Part shown: piece by piece, positions 6,485-13,514 of the stretch
Numbering within the stretch: the first letter of the stretch is position 1
Layout: each line of letters starts with the position of its first letter
NCBI GenBank assembly: GCA_012800665.1
Contig: JAAZIW010000189.1
Coordinates: forward strand, 1 to 30,329
Direction of reading: 5' to 3'
DNA length: 30,329 nucleotides
DNA from: Rikenellaceae bacterium
Lineage (GTDB): Bacteria > Bacteroidota > Bacteroidia > Bacteroidales > UBA932
The notes under the pieces: model-generated
What the model was told of the DNA's origin: nothing
Databases searched by the model: none
What the model saw: the letters and a program-made list of their open reading frames with translations, nothing else
Program-made: the position numbers and the translations under genes

Positions 6485-7057
6485 CTACATAAGCCACTCC
6501 GAAACATCCAGGCCCTTAGCCTCGGCGTTTCTGATTTCACTTGAAGATATATCGACGAGAGGCGCATCTATCAGATGTACGCCCTTGCAGTGGACATGTT
6601 TTTCGCTGCACCATTGCAGAAGCTCCTCAAGCAATTTCGGGGAATCGAAGCCACGCCGCGGATAAACCATCACTTCATAGCCGCTGAGTATCTTCCTTAC
6701 CTGGCGCCATCTGCTGAGACCGGCCAAATTGTCAGCCCCTATAATAAGAGTGAAATCGTTTTCAGGCTCACGCTCCTTGAGGGCATCCAAAGTCTTGATG
6801 GTATAATTCGGCGGCGGGATATTAAGTTCTATATCATCCACCCAAACACGAAGTTCGGGATGACGCTTTACGGCAGCAATGGCATCGTTTAAACGTTTAA
6901 GCGCATTGGCCGCCTTGGATGGGTCTTTGAAGGGGTTTTGGGGAGATATCACAAGGTATACCCAGTCGAATGCCTGCTCGCCTGTAAGATATTCCATAAT
7001 GGCGAGATGTCCGACGTGAAGCGGGTCGAAAGAACCCGGGTATACGGCTATTTTCAT
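6485..7057 (-). CDS. nadD: Nicotinate-nucleotide adenylyltransferase
   Basis: NadD transfers AMP from ATP to nicotinate mononucleotide, giving deamido-NAD, the step shared by de novo and Preiss-Handler NAD synthesis. The 190-residue product has the nucleotidyltransferase motif PGSFDPLHVGH (residues 7-17), the PPPNYTIKTLDAL substrate region, FTLIIGADNL near the middle, and the C-terminal ISSSEIR motif (canonical ISSTxIR) near residue 170. The start overlaps the gmk stop as ATGA, so it is the second gene of a gmk-nadD operon. It ends 48 bp from the convergent corA. No clear terminator is visible in that gap. Confidence 0.96.
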   Translation of the reverse strand: MKIAVYPGSFDPLHVGHLAIMEYLTGEQAFDWVYLVISPQNPFKDPSKAANALKRLNDAIAAVKRHPELRVWVDDIELNIPPPNYTIKTLDALKEREPENDFTLIIGADNLAGLSRWRQVRKILSGYEVMVYPRRGFDSPKLLEELLQWCSEKHVHCKGVHLIDAPLVDISSSEIRNAEAKGLDVSEWLM

Positions 7058-7620
7058 TTTTTCAAGAAATCAGATACTAAGTTTTCCGCTTCTTCCAAGG
7101 CCTTTTGCAAATCGTCATTGAGCAGCAGGACATCAAACTGATGGGCATAACTCATCTCTTCTGATGCCTTTGCAAGGCGTTTTTCTATATCTGCTGCGCT
7201 GTCTGTGCCGCGACTTTCCAATCTTTGGCGCAGGACCTCAAGCGATGGGGCCTGAATAAATACCGACAAGGCATCATCTCCAAAATAGTTCTTCAGATTT
7301 ATCCCTCCTTTCACATCTACATCGAAAACAATCACATGGCCCTCCGCCCAAATGCGCTCAACTTCCTTTTTAAGGGTGCCATAAAAACGGCCTGCATACA
7401 CCTCTTCATACTCCACAAAACCATCTTCGGCTATAAGCCGGCGGAATTTATCTTCGGACAGAAAATAATAATCCACGCCGTCCTGCTCCTCCCCTCGAGG
7501 CTCACGTGATGTAGCGGATATGGAAAATTCCATTTCGGGATGATGCTCCAGGATATGACGGACTATGGTACTTTTGCCCGAACCCGAAGGCGCAGAAAAA
7601 ATTAATGCTTTATGGCTCAT
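7054..7620 (-). CDS. gmk: Guanylate kinase
   Basis: Phosphorylates GMP (and dGMP) to GDP with ATP, a required step in GTP synthesis. The 188-residue product starts MSHKALIFSAPSGSGKST with the P-loop at residues 13-18. It continues through the GMP-binding region (SATSREPRGEEQDGVDYYFL and EYEEVYAGRFYGT), and ends with the lid and base-binding part (RLESRGTDSAADIEKRLAKA). Length is normal for the family. A longer in-frame start exists 33 codons upstream, but it would begin beyond the promoter box and inside fba, so it is rejected. It heads a two-gene operon with nadD. Confidence 0.97.
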   Translation of the reverse strand: MSHKALIFSAPSGSGKSTIVRHILEHHPEMEFSISATSREPRGEEQDGVDYYFLSEDKFRRLIAEDGFVEYEEVYAGRFYGTLKKEVERIWAEGHVIVFDVDVKGGINLKNYFGDDALSVFIQAPSLEVLRQRLESRGTDSAADIEKRLAKASEEMSYAHQFDVLLLNDDLQKALEEAENLVSDFLKK

Positions 7621-7649
7621 TAAAAATTGATAAAAATAGTTTTCTTCCA

Positions 7650-7657
7650 CAAAAATA
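7650..7657 (-). promoter_or_regulatory. -7 box of gmk-nadD
   Basis: TATTTTTG on the minus strand, with transcription expected near 7646 and a leader of about 26 nt. It is separated by only two bases from the fba -7 box on the other strand. Confidence 0.6.
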
Positions 7658-7659
7658 GT

Positions 7660-7667
7660 TAATTTTG
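7660..7667 (+). promoter_or_regulatory. -7 box of fba
   Basis: TAATTTTG fits TAnnTTTG, with transcription expected near 7671 and an AT-rich leader of about 40 nt. Neither this nor the facing gmk box has a clear -33 TTTG. Confidence 0.6.
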
Positions 7668-7710
7668 TAGATGTATTGAGTAAATATCTATTTAATTCTA
7701 AAATAATACA

Positions 7711-8709
7711 ATGATACACTTCAAAGATTTAGGCCTGGTGAACACCCGAGAGATGTTCGCAAAGGCCATAAAGGGTGGTTATGCCATCCCCGCTTTCAAC
7801 TTCAATAATTTAGAGCAGCTTCAAGCCATTATCCAGGCTGCTGCCGAAACCAAATCGCCTGTCATCATCCAAGTAAGCAAAGGAGCCCGCAATTATGCAA
7901 ATCAAACTCTTCTTCGCTATATGGCGGAAGGCGCTGTGGAATATGCCAAAGAACTTGGCTGGGAAAAGCCTCAAATTGCTCTCCATTTAGACCACGGCGA
8001 CTCTTTCGAGGTTTGCAAGAGCTGCGTGGATATGGGTTTCTCCAGCGTTATGATTGACGGCTCCGCTCTTCCTTATGAAGAGAACATTGCGCTTTCCAAG
8101 CAGGTTGCCGACTATGCCCACAAGTACGATGTTACCGTAGAAGCCGAGCTTGGAGTTCTTGCCGGAGTAGAAGATGAGGTTTCATCTGAGGAATCGCACT
8201 ACACCCGCCCCGAAGAGGTGGTGGACTTCAGCAAGCGCACCGGTTGCGACAGTCTCGCAATTTCCGTAGGCACCAGCCACGGCGCCTACAAATTCAAGCC
8301 CGAGCAATGCACAATAGACCCTGAAACCGGTCGCCTGGTACCTCCCCCGCTGGCTTTTGACATACTTCACGAAATCGAGAAAAGGCTCCCCGGCTTCCCC
8401 ATCGTGCTCCACGGCTCCTCCAGCGTACCGCAGGAATATGTTGATATAATCAATACCCATGGCGGAAAACTGCCCAATGCAGTAGGTATTCCCGAAGAGC
8501 AGCTCCGCAGGGCCGCAAAAAGTTCCGTATGCAAAATCAATATCGACTCCGACAGCCGCCTTGCCCTGACCGCCACCGTGCGCCGCGTCCTTGCTGAAAA
8601 GCCCGGAGAATTCGACCCGCGCAAATATCTCGGCCCCGCACGCGACGAAATGAAGAAACTCTACATTCACAAAATCGTCAACGTTCTCGGCTCAGACGGC
8701 AAAGCGTAG
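7711..8709 (+). CDS. fba: Class II fructose-bisphosphate aldolase
   Basis: A zinc-dependent aldolase that splits fructose-1,6-bisphosphate into dihydroxyacetone phosphate and glyceraldehyde-3-phosphate in glycolysis and runs backwards in gluconeogenesis. The 332-residue product shows AIPAFNFNNLEQ near the start and the catalytic and metal motif HLDHGDS (residues 92-98; Asp94 as acid/base candidate, His95 as zinc ligand). It also has EAELG, the second zinc His in SVGTSHGAYK, the third in IVLHGSSSVP, and the phosphate-binding CKINIDSD region. It is monocistronic, with a strong hairpin about 55 bp downstream. A tagatose-bisphosphate aldolase cannot be excluded by motif alone, but the length and the absence of sugar-catabolic neighbours favour glycolysis. 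Confidence 0.95.
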   Translation: MIHFKDLGLVNTREMFAKAIKGGYAIPAFNFNNLEQLQAIIQAAAETKSPVIIQVSKGARNYANQTLLRYMAEGAVEYAKELGWEKPQIALHLDHGDSFEVCKSCVDMGFSSVMIDGSALPYEENIALSKQVADYAHKYDVTVEAELGVLAGVEDEVSSEESHYTRPEEVVDFSKRTGCDSLAISVGTSHGAYKFKPEQCTIDPETGRLVPPPLAFDILHEIEKRLPGFPIVLHGSSSVPQEYVDIINTHGGKLPNAVGIPEEQLRRAAKSSVCKINIDSDSRLALTATVRRVLAEKPGEFDPRKYLGPARDEMKKLYIHKIVNVLGSDGKA

Positions 8710-8764
8710 ACAGTTTTTACGAAGCGATTTGCGAATTAAGCGAAAGACAAGACTACATTAAAAA

Positions 8765-8797
8765 ACACGAGCGGCAAAATCACTTGCCCGCTCGTGT
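8765..8797. terminator. Strong hairpin downstream of fba, probably bidirectional
   Basis: ACACGAGCGGCAA (8765-8777) pairs with TTGCCCGCTCGTGT (8784-8797), with one bulged base. On the plus strand it is followed only by CTGTTTAAT. On the minus strand a better run of six T residues follows. It can end fba transcription and any leftward transcript entering from the dnaK side. Confidence 0.7.
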
Positions 8798-9423
8798 CTG
8801 TTTAATAGCTGACTTCATTAACCTTTACGCCGCCTTTTCTTTATTCTTCACAGCAACCTGACCGCTGCAAATCTCTTCATCTGAATGAAGGCTTCCGCAT
8901 CCGCGTATTGAGCGTAAAATGCAACTGATAATACAAAAAAACACAAACACAAGATTTCATAAGCAGATGTGTGGCGCATCCGCGAATCGAGCGTAAAATG
9001 GATAGTGCTGATAATGAGGCAGATCCTTAAACAAGGTCAGGAAAATTGTCGGGTGTTCTTTAAGGATTTCGCTGATAGTCAGAGAGTTACATTTTACGCT
9101 TGCTTTGGGGCGGCAATGGCTGCTCCTCCAGGGACCCGTGGCACCCTCGGCATCGTAAGAGGGGCGGACCTTGAAGCGAAGCGGAGTCACGAAGTGCTAT
9201 CGCGAAGCGGAATGGTGGGGTCGAGCTTAGCGAGACGGTCTTCGGAGGAGGCAGCCAGCGCCGCAGTAAACGACGGGAGGAGCCCGCCGGAGACAAGTGG
9301 TAGAAGACCACGCAGGAAACGGTGGGAGTGGCCGGAGCGAACAAAGTGAGCGGAGTTCTCTCAGGGGCAAGCTGCCGGCGGCGATATGAGAAGGAGGTTC
9401 TCGGGCAAAACCAATTACGCAAC
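8798..9423. other. Gene-free segment with short repeats and a GC-rich, G-biased core
   Basis: No frame here looks like protein. Predicted peptides are short, low-complexity and in conflicting frames, and no promoter box fits TAnnTTTG. The left part (to about 9100) is AT-rich and holds two direct repeats and a partial inverted copy of them. The right part, about 9100-9415, is GC-rich and purine-biased on the plus strand. It contains GCGAAGCGGA twice, many GGAG tetramers and small hairpins such as GTGGT-AGAAG-ACCAC. Candidates are an undescribed structured RNA, a decayed element or a repeat family. Motifs of RNase P RNA, tmRNA, 6S or SRP RNA were looked for and not found. Confidence 0.4.
8897..9000. 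repeat. Pair of 25-bp direct repeats
   Basis: GCATCCGCG followed after four variable bases by GAGCGTAAAATG occurs at 8897-8921 and 8976-9000, with two mismatches in 25 bp. Both copies are followed within about 15 bases by CTGATAAT. A partial inverted copy, CATTTTACGCT, lies at 9090-9100. Confidence 0.75.
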
Positions 9424-9461
9424 AAAAAAATGTCCGAAATTCTTAAAGAAAATCGGACATT
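9424..9461 (-). terminator. Terminator of dnaK
   Basis: On the minus strand AATGTCCGA (9453-9461) pairs perfectly with TCGGACATT (9429-9437), and the T-run continues to 9424. It lies about 125 bp past the dnaK stop. The unusually long 15-nt loop contains TTCTTTAAGAATT, which is itself partly self-complementary. Confidence 0.7.
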
Positions 9462-9585
9462 CGGAGTAAAATCTTGCTATAGCTTAATTATTGACCATTT
9501 AAATTAAAAGAATGAAAAATCAAGAAATGGAATTGAATGAAATGGAATCAATAATTTAAAAAGCGGTATGTGTTGTCAAGACAGA

Positions 9586-11511
9586 TTACTGCTCTTCGGG
9601 TTTTTCGTTACCGTAGTCGGGACCGGGGCCGCCTTGCGGACCTTGCGGACCTTGCGAACCGCCTTGCGAGCCGCCCTGTGGACCGGACTGCTGACCTGCC
9701 TGCGGGCCCTGCTGGGCATTCATCGATTCCGATGCTGCGTGCCAGGCTTCCTCGAGCTGCTTCTGATACTTGTCTATATCATCTAAATTCTGATTCTTAA
9801 CCGCCTCCTTGAGAGGATTGAGAGCAGCCTCAATGGCGGACTTATTGTTGGCGGGAATCTTGTCGCCATAGTCCTTGAGATTCTTTTCCGTCTGGAATAC
9901 GAGAGCATCTGCATTGTTAATCTTATCCACTCTTTCCTTAGCGATTCTGTCAGCCTCTTCATTGGCCTTGGCCTCATCGCGCATACGCTTGATTTCATCT
10001 TCGCTAAGACCGCTTGATGCCTCTATGCGTATGCTTTGCTCCTTGCCTGTGGCTTTGTCTTTAGCCGAAACGCTGAGTATGCCGTTGGCATCAATGTCGA
10101 AAGAAACTTCAATCTGAGGAATTCCACGCGGTGCCGGAGAAATACCGTCCAAATGGAAGACACCGATTTGCTTGTTGTCTTTAGCCATGGGACGCTCGCC
10201 CTGAAGCACACGGATTTCTACGGAAGGCTGATTGTCGGCCGCCGTGCTGAACACCTGCTCCTTATGTACAGGAATGGTGGTGTTGCTTTCGATAAGCTTG
10301 GTCATCACGCCTCCGAGAGTCTCTATACCGAGAGAAAGCGGGGTAACGTCGAGCAAAAGCACATCTTTAACATCGCCTGCAAGCACACCGCCTTGTATGC
10401 TGGCTCCGATAGCTACAACCTCATCGGGATTGACACTGCGGTTGGGCTCCTTTCCGAAGAACAACTGTACCAGCTCCTGAATCTTGGGTATACGTGTACT
10501 GCCGCCCACCAACAAGATTTCATCTATCTGGCTTGCAGAGAGATTTGCATCTGCAAGGGCCTTGCGGCAAGGCTCAATAGTGCGCTGGAAAAGAGGGTCG
10601 CAAAGGGCTTCAAACTTGGCTCTTGTAAGAGTTTTTACAAGGTGCTTGGGACCTGTCGAATCCGCTGTGATATAAGGCAGATTGATTTCGGTGCTTGTCA
10701 GATTGGAAAGCTCTATCTTGGCTTTTTCAGCAGCCTCTTTGAGACGTTGGAGAGCCATCGGGTCTTTCTTGAGGTCGAAACCGCCATTGTCGGATGCAAA
10801 CTCCTGAGCAAGCCAATCGATTATCATTTGGTCGAAATCATCGCCGCCTAAATGAGTGTCGCCGTTGGTGCTCTTTACCTCGAACACGCCGTCTCCGAGT
10901 TCCAATATGCTTATATCAAAGGTACCGCCACCGAGGTCGTATACCGCAACCTTCATATTCTTATGTTTCTTATCCAGACCATAAGCAAGGGCGGCTGCCG
11001 TGGGCTCATTGATGATGCGCTTTACATCGAGTCCTGCAATTCTGCCGGCTTCCTTGGTAGCCTGACGCTGAGAGTCGCTGAAGTATGCCGGAACCGTTAT
11101 AACCGCCCCGGTAACATCCTGACGCAAATAGTCTTCCGCCGTCTTCTTCATTTTTTGAAGAATGATGGCTGATATTTCCTGCGGAGAATACATGCGGCCG
11201 TCAATATCCACGCGCGGGGTATTGTTTTCGCCGCGTACCACTTTATATGGCATACGCGATACTTCCTTGCTTACCCTATCGTAGGTTTCACCCATGAAGC
11301 GCTTGATGCTGGACACCGTATTTTGAGGATTGGTGATGGCTTGACGCTTCGCGGGAGCACCCACCTTGCGCTCGCCTTCCTTAGTAAATGCCACGATAGA
11401 CGGAGTAGTGCGCTCGCCTTCGTTATTGATGATGATGGTCGGCTGATTGCCTTCCATTACTGCCACGCAACTATTGGTAGTTCCGAGGTCTATTCCTATA
11501 ATTTTTCCCAT
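9586..11511 (-). CDS. dnaK: Molecular chaperone DnaK (Hsp70)
   Basis: ATP-driven chaperone that binds exposed hydrophobic segments, working with DnaJ and GrpE, neither of which is in this window. The 641-residue product shows GIDLGTTNSCVAV (from residue 6), DLGGGTFD (192-199), LLVGGSTRIPKIQ (about 333-345), the interdomain linker VLLLD (384-388) and the substrate-binding domain after it. The last 40 or so residues are rich in Gly, Gln, Ser and Pro and end EEQ. The chosen ATG gives the canonical MGKIIGIDLGTTNS start. A frame extension of 63 codons upstream is non-homologous and crosses the divergent promoter, so it is rejected. I see no CIRCE element and no TAnnTTTG box upstream, so its promoter is unresolved. 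Confidence 0.98.
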   Translation of the reverse strand: MGKIIGIDLGTTNSCVAVMEGNQPTIIINNEGERTTPSIVAFTKEGERKVGAPAKRQAITNPQNTVSSIKRFMGETYDRVSKEVSRMPYKVVRGENNTPRVDIDGRMYSPQEISAIILQKMKKTAEDYLRQDVTGAVITVPAYFSDSQRQATKEAGRIAGLDVKRIINEPTAAALAYGLDKKHKNMKVAVYDLGGGTFDISILELGDGVFEVKSTNGDTHLGGDDFDQMIIDWLAQEFASDNGGFDLKKDPMALQRLKEAAEKAKIELSNLTSTEINLPYITADSTGPKHLVKTLTRAKFEALCDPLFQRTIEPCRKALADANLSASQIDEILLVGGSTRIPKIQELVQLFFGKEPNRSVNPDEVVAIGASIQGGVLAGDVKDVLLLDVTPLSLGIETLGGVMTKLIESNTTIPVHKEQVFSTAADNQPSVEIRVLQGERPMAKDNKQIGVFHLDGISPAPRGIPQIEVSFDIDANGILSVSAKDKATGKEQSIRIEASSGLSEDEIKRMRDEAKANEEADRIAKERVDKINNADALVFQTEKNLKDYGDKIPANNKSAIEAALNPLKEAVKNQNLDDIDKYQKQLEEAWHAASESMNAQQGPQAGQQSGPQGGSQGGSQGPQGPQGGPGPDYGNEKPEEQ

Positions 11512-11602
11512 AATATTTTGTTTTATCTGTTTTCGTTTTCTGCGTTTCTTTTGATGCGCAACGCTTATACCTTCATCCAATCGCGTGCCATTGCTTATTT
11601 TC

Positions 11603-11615
11603 TGACATTTTGTCA
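11603..11615. promoter_or_regulatory. 13-bp palindrome between dnaK and the pseudouridine synthase gene
   Basis: TGACA-TTT-TGTCA is a perfect inverted repeat located directly upstream of the plus-strand -7 box and about 92 bp upstream of the dnaK start. It could be an operator for either gene, or chance. Confidence 0.3.
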
Positions 11616-11616
11616 T

Positions 11617-11624
11617 TATATTTG
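11617..11624 (+). promoter_or_regulatory. -7 box of the RluA-family gene
   Basis: TATATTTG fits TAnnTTTG and ends four bases before the ATG, predicting a leaderless or one-base-leader mRNA. A possible TTG of the -33 region lies 23 bp upstream. Confidence 0.6.
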
Positions 11625-11628
11625 CCGT

Positions 11629-12336
11629 ATGATTTACAGGCAACTCCCAAAAGCAGAATTCGAAGACTTGCAGGCACGCATACTCTACGAAGACAATCAC
11701 CTGCTCTTATTCTACAAACGGGCAGGAGAAATAGTACAGGGAGACAAGACCGGAGATGAAGCCTTAAGCGAAACCCTGAAAGCATTTATTGCGCAAAGAG
11801 ACGGGAAACCCGGACAAGTGTTCATGGGAGTCCCCCACCGTCTCGACCGCCCTGTAAGCGGCATCGTGATTTTCGCCAAAACCTCCAAAGCTCTGGAACG
11901 TATGGCAGAGCTATTCCGCAAAGGCGGAATTCAAAAAAAATATCTTGCCCTATGCTGCAGCATGCCTCCCTCAGAAGAAGGTCTGTTGGAAAACCTGCTG
12001 GTCCGTAATGAAAAGCAGAATAAAAGCTATGTTGTAAAAAGAGCCGGCGGAAATGCCAAACTCGCACAGCTCAAATACCGGTGGCTTCAAGACACCGACC
12101 GTTATCATCTGCTTGAAGTCGAACTCCTTACGGGCAGGCATCACCAGATACGCTGCCAGCTTTCGAACATCGGCTGCATTATCAAGGGTGACCTGAAATA
12201 CGGCGCTCCGCGCTCCAACCCCGATAAGGGTATTTGCCTGCACAGCTATATGACAAGCTTTGTGCATCCGGTAAAAAAGACAGAAATTTCCGTTACCGCC
12301 CCTATTCCTGACAGCTGGAAGGGTGTTGAACTTTGA
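11629..12336 (+). CDS. RluA-family RNA pseudouridine synthase without S4 domain
   Basis: Converts a uridine in rRNA or tRNA to pseudouridine. The 235-residue product has the catalytic motif HRLDRPVSGIVIFAKT (catalytic Asp73), the KKYLALC strand, and the late GRHHQIRCQLS motif that follows LLEVELLTG in this family. There is no S4 domain, so it resembles RluA/RluC-like catalytic-domain-only members. The exact target nucleotide cannot be read. I chose the ATG that begins MIYRQLPKAEFEDLQ. Longer in-frame extensions run antisense through dnaK and are artefacts. Transcription probably starts almost at this ATG. It is convergent with the AraC-type gene, from which it is separated by 40 bp. Confidence 0.92.
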   Translation: MIYRQLPKAEFEDLQARILYEDNHLLLFYKRAGEIVQGDKTGDEALSETLKAFIAQRDGKPGQVFMGVPHRLDRPVSGIVIFAKTSKALERMAELFRKGGIQKKYLALCCSMPPSEEGLLENLLVRNEKQNKSYVVKRAGGNAKLAQLKYRWLQDTDRYHLLEVELLTGRHHQIRCQLSNIGCIIKGDLKYGAPRSNPDKGICLHSYMTSFVHPVKKTEISVTAPIPDSWKGVEL

Positions 12337-12339
12337 GGT

Positions 12340-12360
12340 GCAGGTAATATTCCTGCTTTG
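12340..12360 (+). terminator. Weak hairpin after the pseudouridine synthase gene
   Basis: GCAGG (12340-12344) and CCTGC (12352-12356) form a 5-bp stem with a 7-nt loop followed by TTTG. It is the only terminator-like structure in the short convergent gap and is marginal. Confidence 0.25.
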
Positions 12361-12376
12361 GGAAGAGTGTCAAGCT

Positions 12377-13405
12377 TTAAACTAACGCAGGCTCCGGAAG
12401 GCCGAACTTCGCACCCGACTTCGAAACAGCCTTTTCATTTGCCGCAAGCACTCCGTAATAAGCGCCGGGCGTCATATTCATATATAATTTGAAAGCCATA
12501 TTAAAAGTAACCAGCGAACGGAAACCGCACATCATGGCAAGTTCCGTAACCTTCAGACGGCGGTCTTTTTTCATAATTCCGGTAGCATACATAATGCGGT
12601 AATAATTAACAAACTGCCGGAAATTACGGCCGGAATAATAATTTATGGCCTTTGACAAATACACCTTGTTGGTAAAAACGGCTTTTGCAAGGTCATCCAA
12701 ACAAAAGTTCTCATCAAGAAAGGGCTTTTTGCTCTCCATAAACCTCAACACCTTTCCGTAAATCGCATTCATATGCTCATCAGGACCTCCGTATTCCGGA
12801 GTCCCGCGCAGATTGCCCTCGATTATACGCTTCATTTCCTTTTCTTTTCCGGCACCGATAAGCATTGTTCTGCCGGTATATGCTTTATAATAATTAACGC
12901 CGAAAAAGGCTGCGAGCATCATTACCAGCAGACCGAACAACCATGACGGGGCCTCGTAACGGGAAGCAGTAAGAGCGGCTGCTCCCAAGATGCCGAAAAG
13001 AAACACGTAAAACATACGGGAAAAATTTTCTGTGGCGCACCACACGGCATCTGTCCTGAATAGGGTGCGTATATTTCCATACCTTTCCACCGCCCTGAAA
13101 ATAGTATAGCATAAAACGCCCAAAAAGGCAACAGAAGTGAAAAGCATACATTCCCGTGTACGGAAAAAGGTACTTAGCGCAAGTATCAAATAAACGGCTG
13201 CCAGCCCCAACACATGGGGCAGGGATTTTCCGGGGTCCTCAAAGCTGAGGGGAAAGAGAAGCAGAAGAGAAGATGCGGCAAGCATATCGGCACATAAGAC
13301 CTCCAAGCTCAAGGTCTTCGATAAAAGTTGCACTATGCAGAGCGCCACAAGCAAAAAGAGGGATACGCTCCTGACAAGTCGAGTTTTAGAATATAACCTT
13401 TTCAT
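12377..13405 (-). CDS. Membrane-anchored AraC-family transcriptional regulator
   Basis: A 342-residue protein with an N-terminal half of about six hydrophobic helices (roughly residues 12-30, 34-52, 61-80, 88-106, 128-146 and 152-170). An AraC-type double helix-turn-helix domain follows at about 225-325. The DNA-binding part shows FCLDDLAKAVFTNKVYLSKA, NYYSGRNFRQFVNYYRI, and the second helix-turn-helix LKVTELAMMCGFRSLVTFNM with FKLYMNMTPGAYY in place of the usual FKKxxGxTPxxYR. It is probably a one-component sensor that binds DNA while in the membrane; ligand and targets are unknown. It stands alone between convergent and co-directional genes. Its ATG lies in a long inverted repeat that could be autoregulatory. 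Confidence 0.88.
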   Translation of the reverse strand: MKRLYSKTRLVRSVSLFLLVALCIVQLLSKTLSLEVLCADMLAASSLLLLFPLSFEDPGKSLPHVLGLAAVYLILALSTFFRTRECMLFTSVAFLGVLCYTIFRAVERYGNIRTLFRTDAVWCATENFSRMFYVFLFGILGAAALTASRYEAPSWLFGLLVMMLAAFFGVNYYKAYTGRTMLIGAGKEKEMKRIIEGNLRGTPEYGGPDEHMNAIYGKVLRFMESKKPFLDENFCLDDLAKAVFTNKVYLSKAINYYSGRNFRQFVNYYRIMYATGIMKKDRRLKVTELAMMCGFRSLVTFNMAFKLYMNMTPGAYYGVLAANEKAVSKSGAKFGLPEPALV

Positions 13406-13450
13406 ATCTTACAGTATTTTTAAAAACCAATTCAGGGGCTGTAAGATATG
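13403..13450. repeat. 12-bp inverted repeat covering the start codon of the AraC-type gene
   Basis: CATATCTTACAG (13403-13414) and CTGTAAGATATG (13439-13450) are perfect inverted copies 24 bp apart. The gene's ATG is the last three bases of one arm on the minus strand. In mRNA the arms would pair and bury the start codon; as DNA they would make a two-half-site operator. Confidence 0.8.
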
Positions 13451-13487
13451 TTTTATCCCTAAGTTTTCAAGGAGTGCAAGAGGGGGT

Positions 13488-13507
13488 AAAAGTTAAAAAT
13501 AACTTTT
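13488..13507. terminator. AT-rich hairpin downstream of the yitT operon
   Basis: AAAAGTTA (13488-13495) and TAACTTTT (13500-13507) form an 8-bp stem with an AAAA loop, starting eight bases past the last stop codon of the leftward operon. The stem is AT-rich, so termination strength is doubtful. Confidence 0.35.
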
Positions 13508-13514
13508 TGAAATT

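Noticed and set aside
7621..7719. Longer gmk beginning inside fba
   Set aside because: It would cover both promoter boxes and add residues before the normal Gmk start.
9100..9420. Possible RNase P RNA, tmRNA, 6S or SRP RNA
   Set aside because: The GC-rich core lacks the conserved blocks I could recall of these RNAs, such as the RNase P GAGGAAAGTCC core or a tmRNA tRNA-like end.
8957..9425. Several overlapping 76-126-codon frames on both strands between fba and dnaK
   Set aside because: Low-complexity Arg/Ser/Pro-rich peptides in conflicting frames, without promoter or start context; treated as non-coding.
10036..10851. 271-codon plus-strand frame
   Set aside because: Antisense shadow of dnaK.
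11512..11700. N-terminal extension of dnaK
   Set aside because: Basic, non-homologous residues ahead of the canonical MGKIIGIDLG start; the extension crosses the divergent promoter and coding start.
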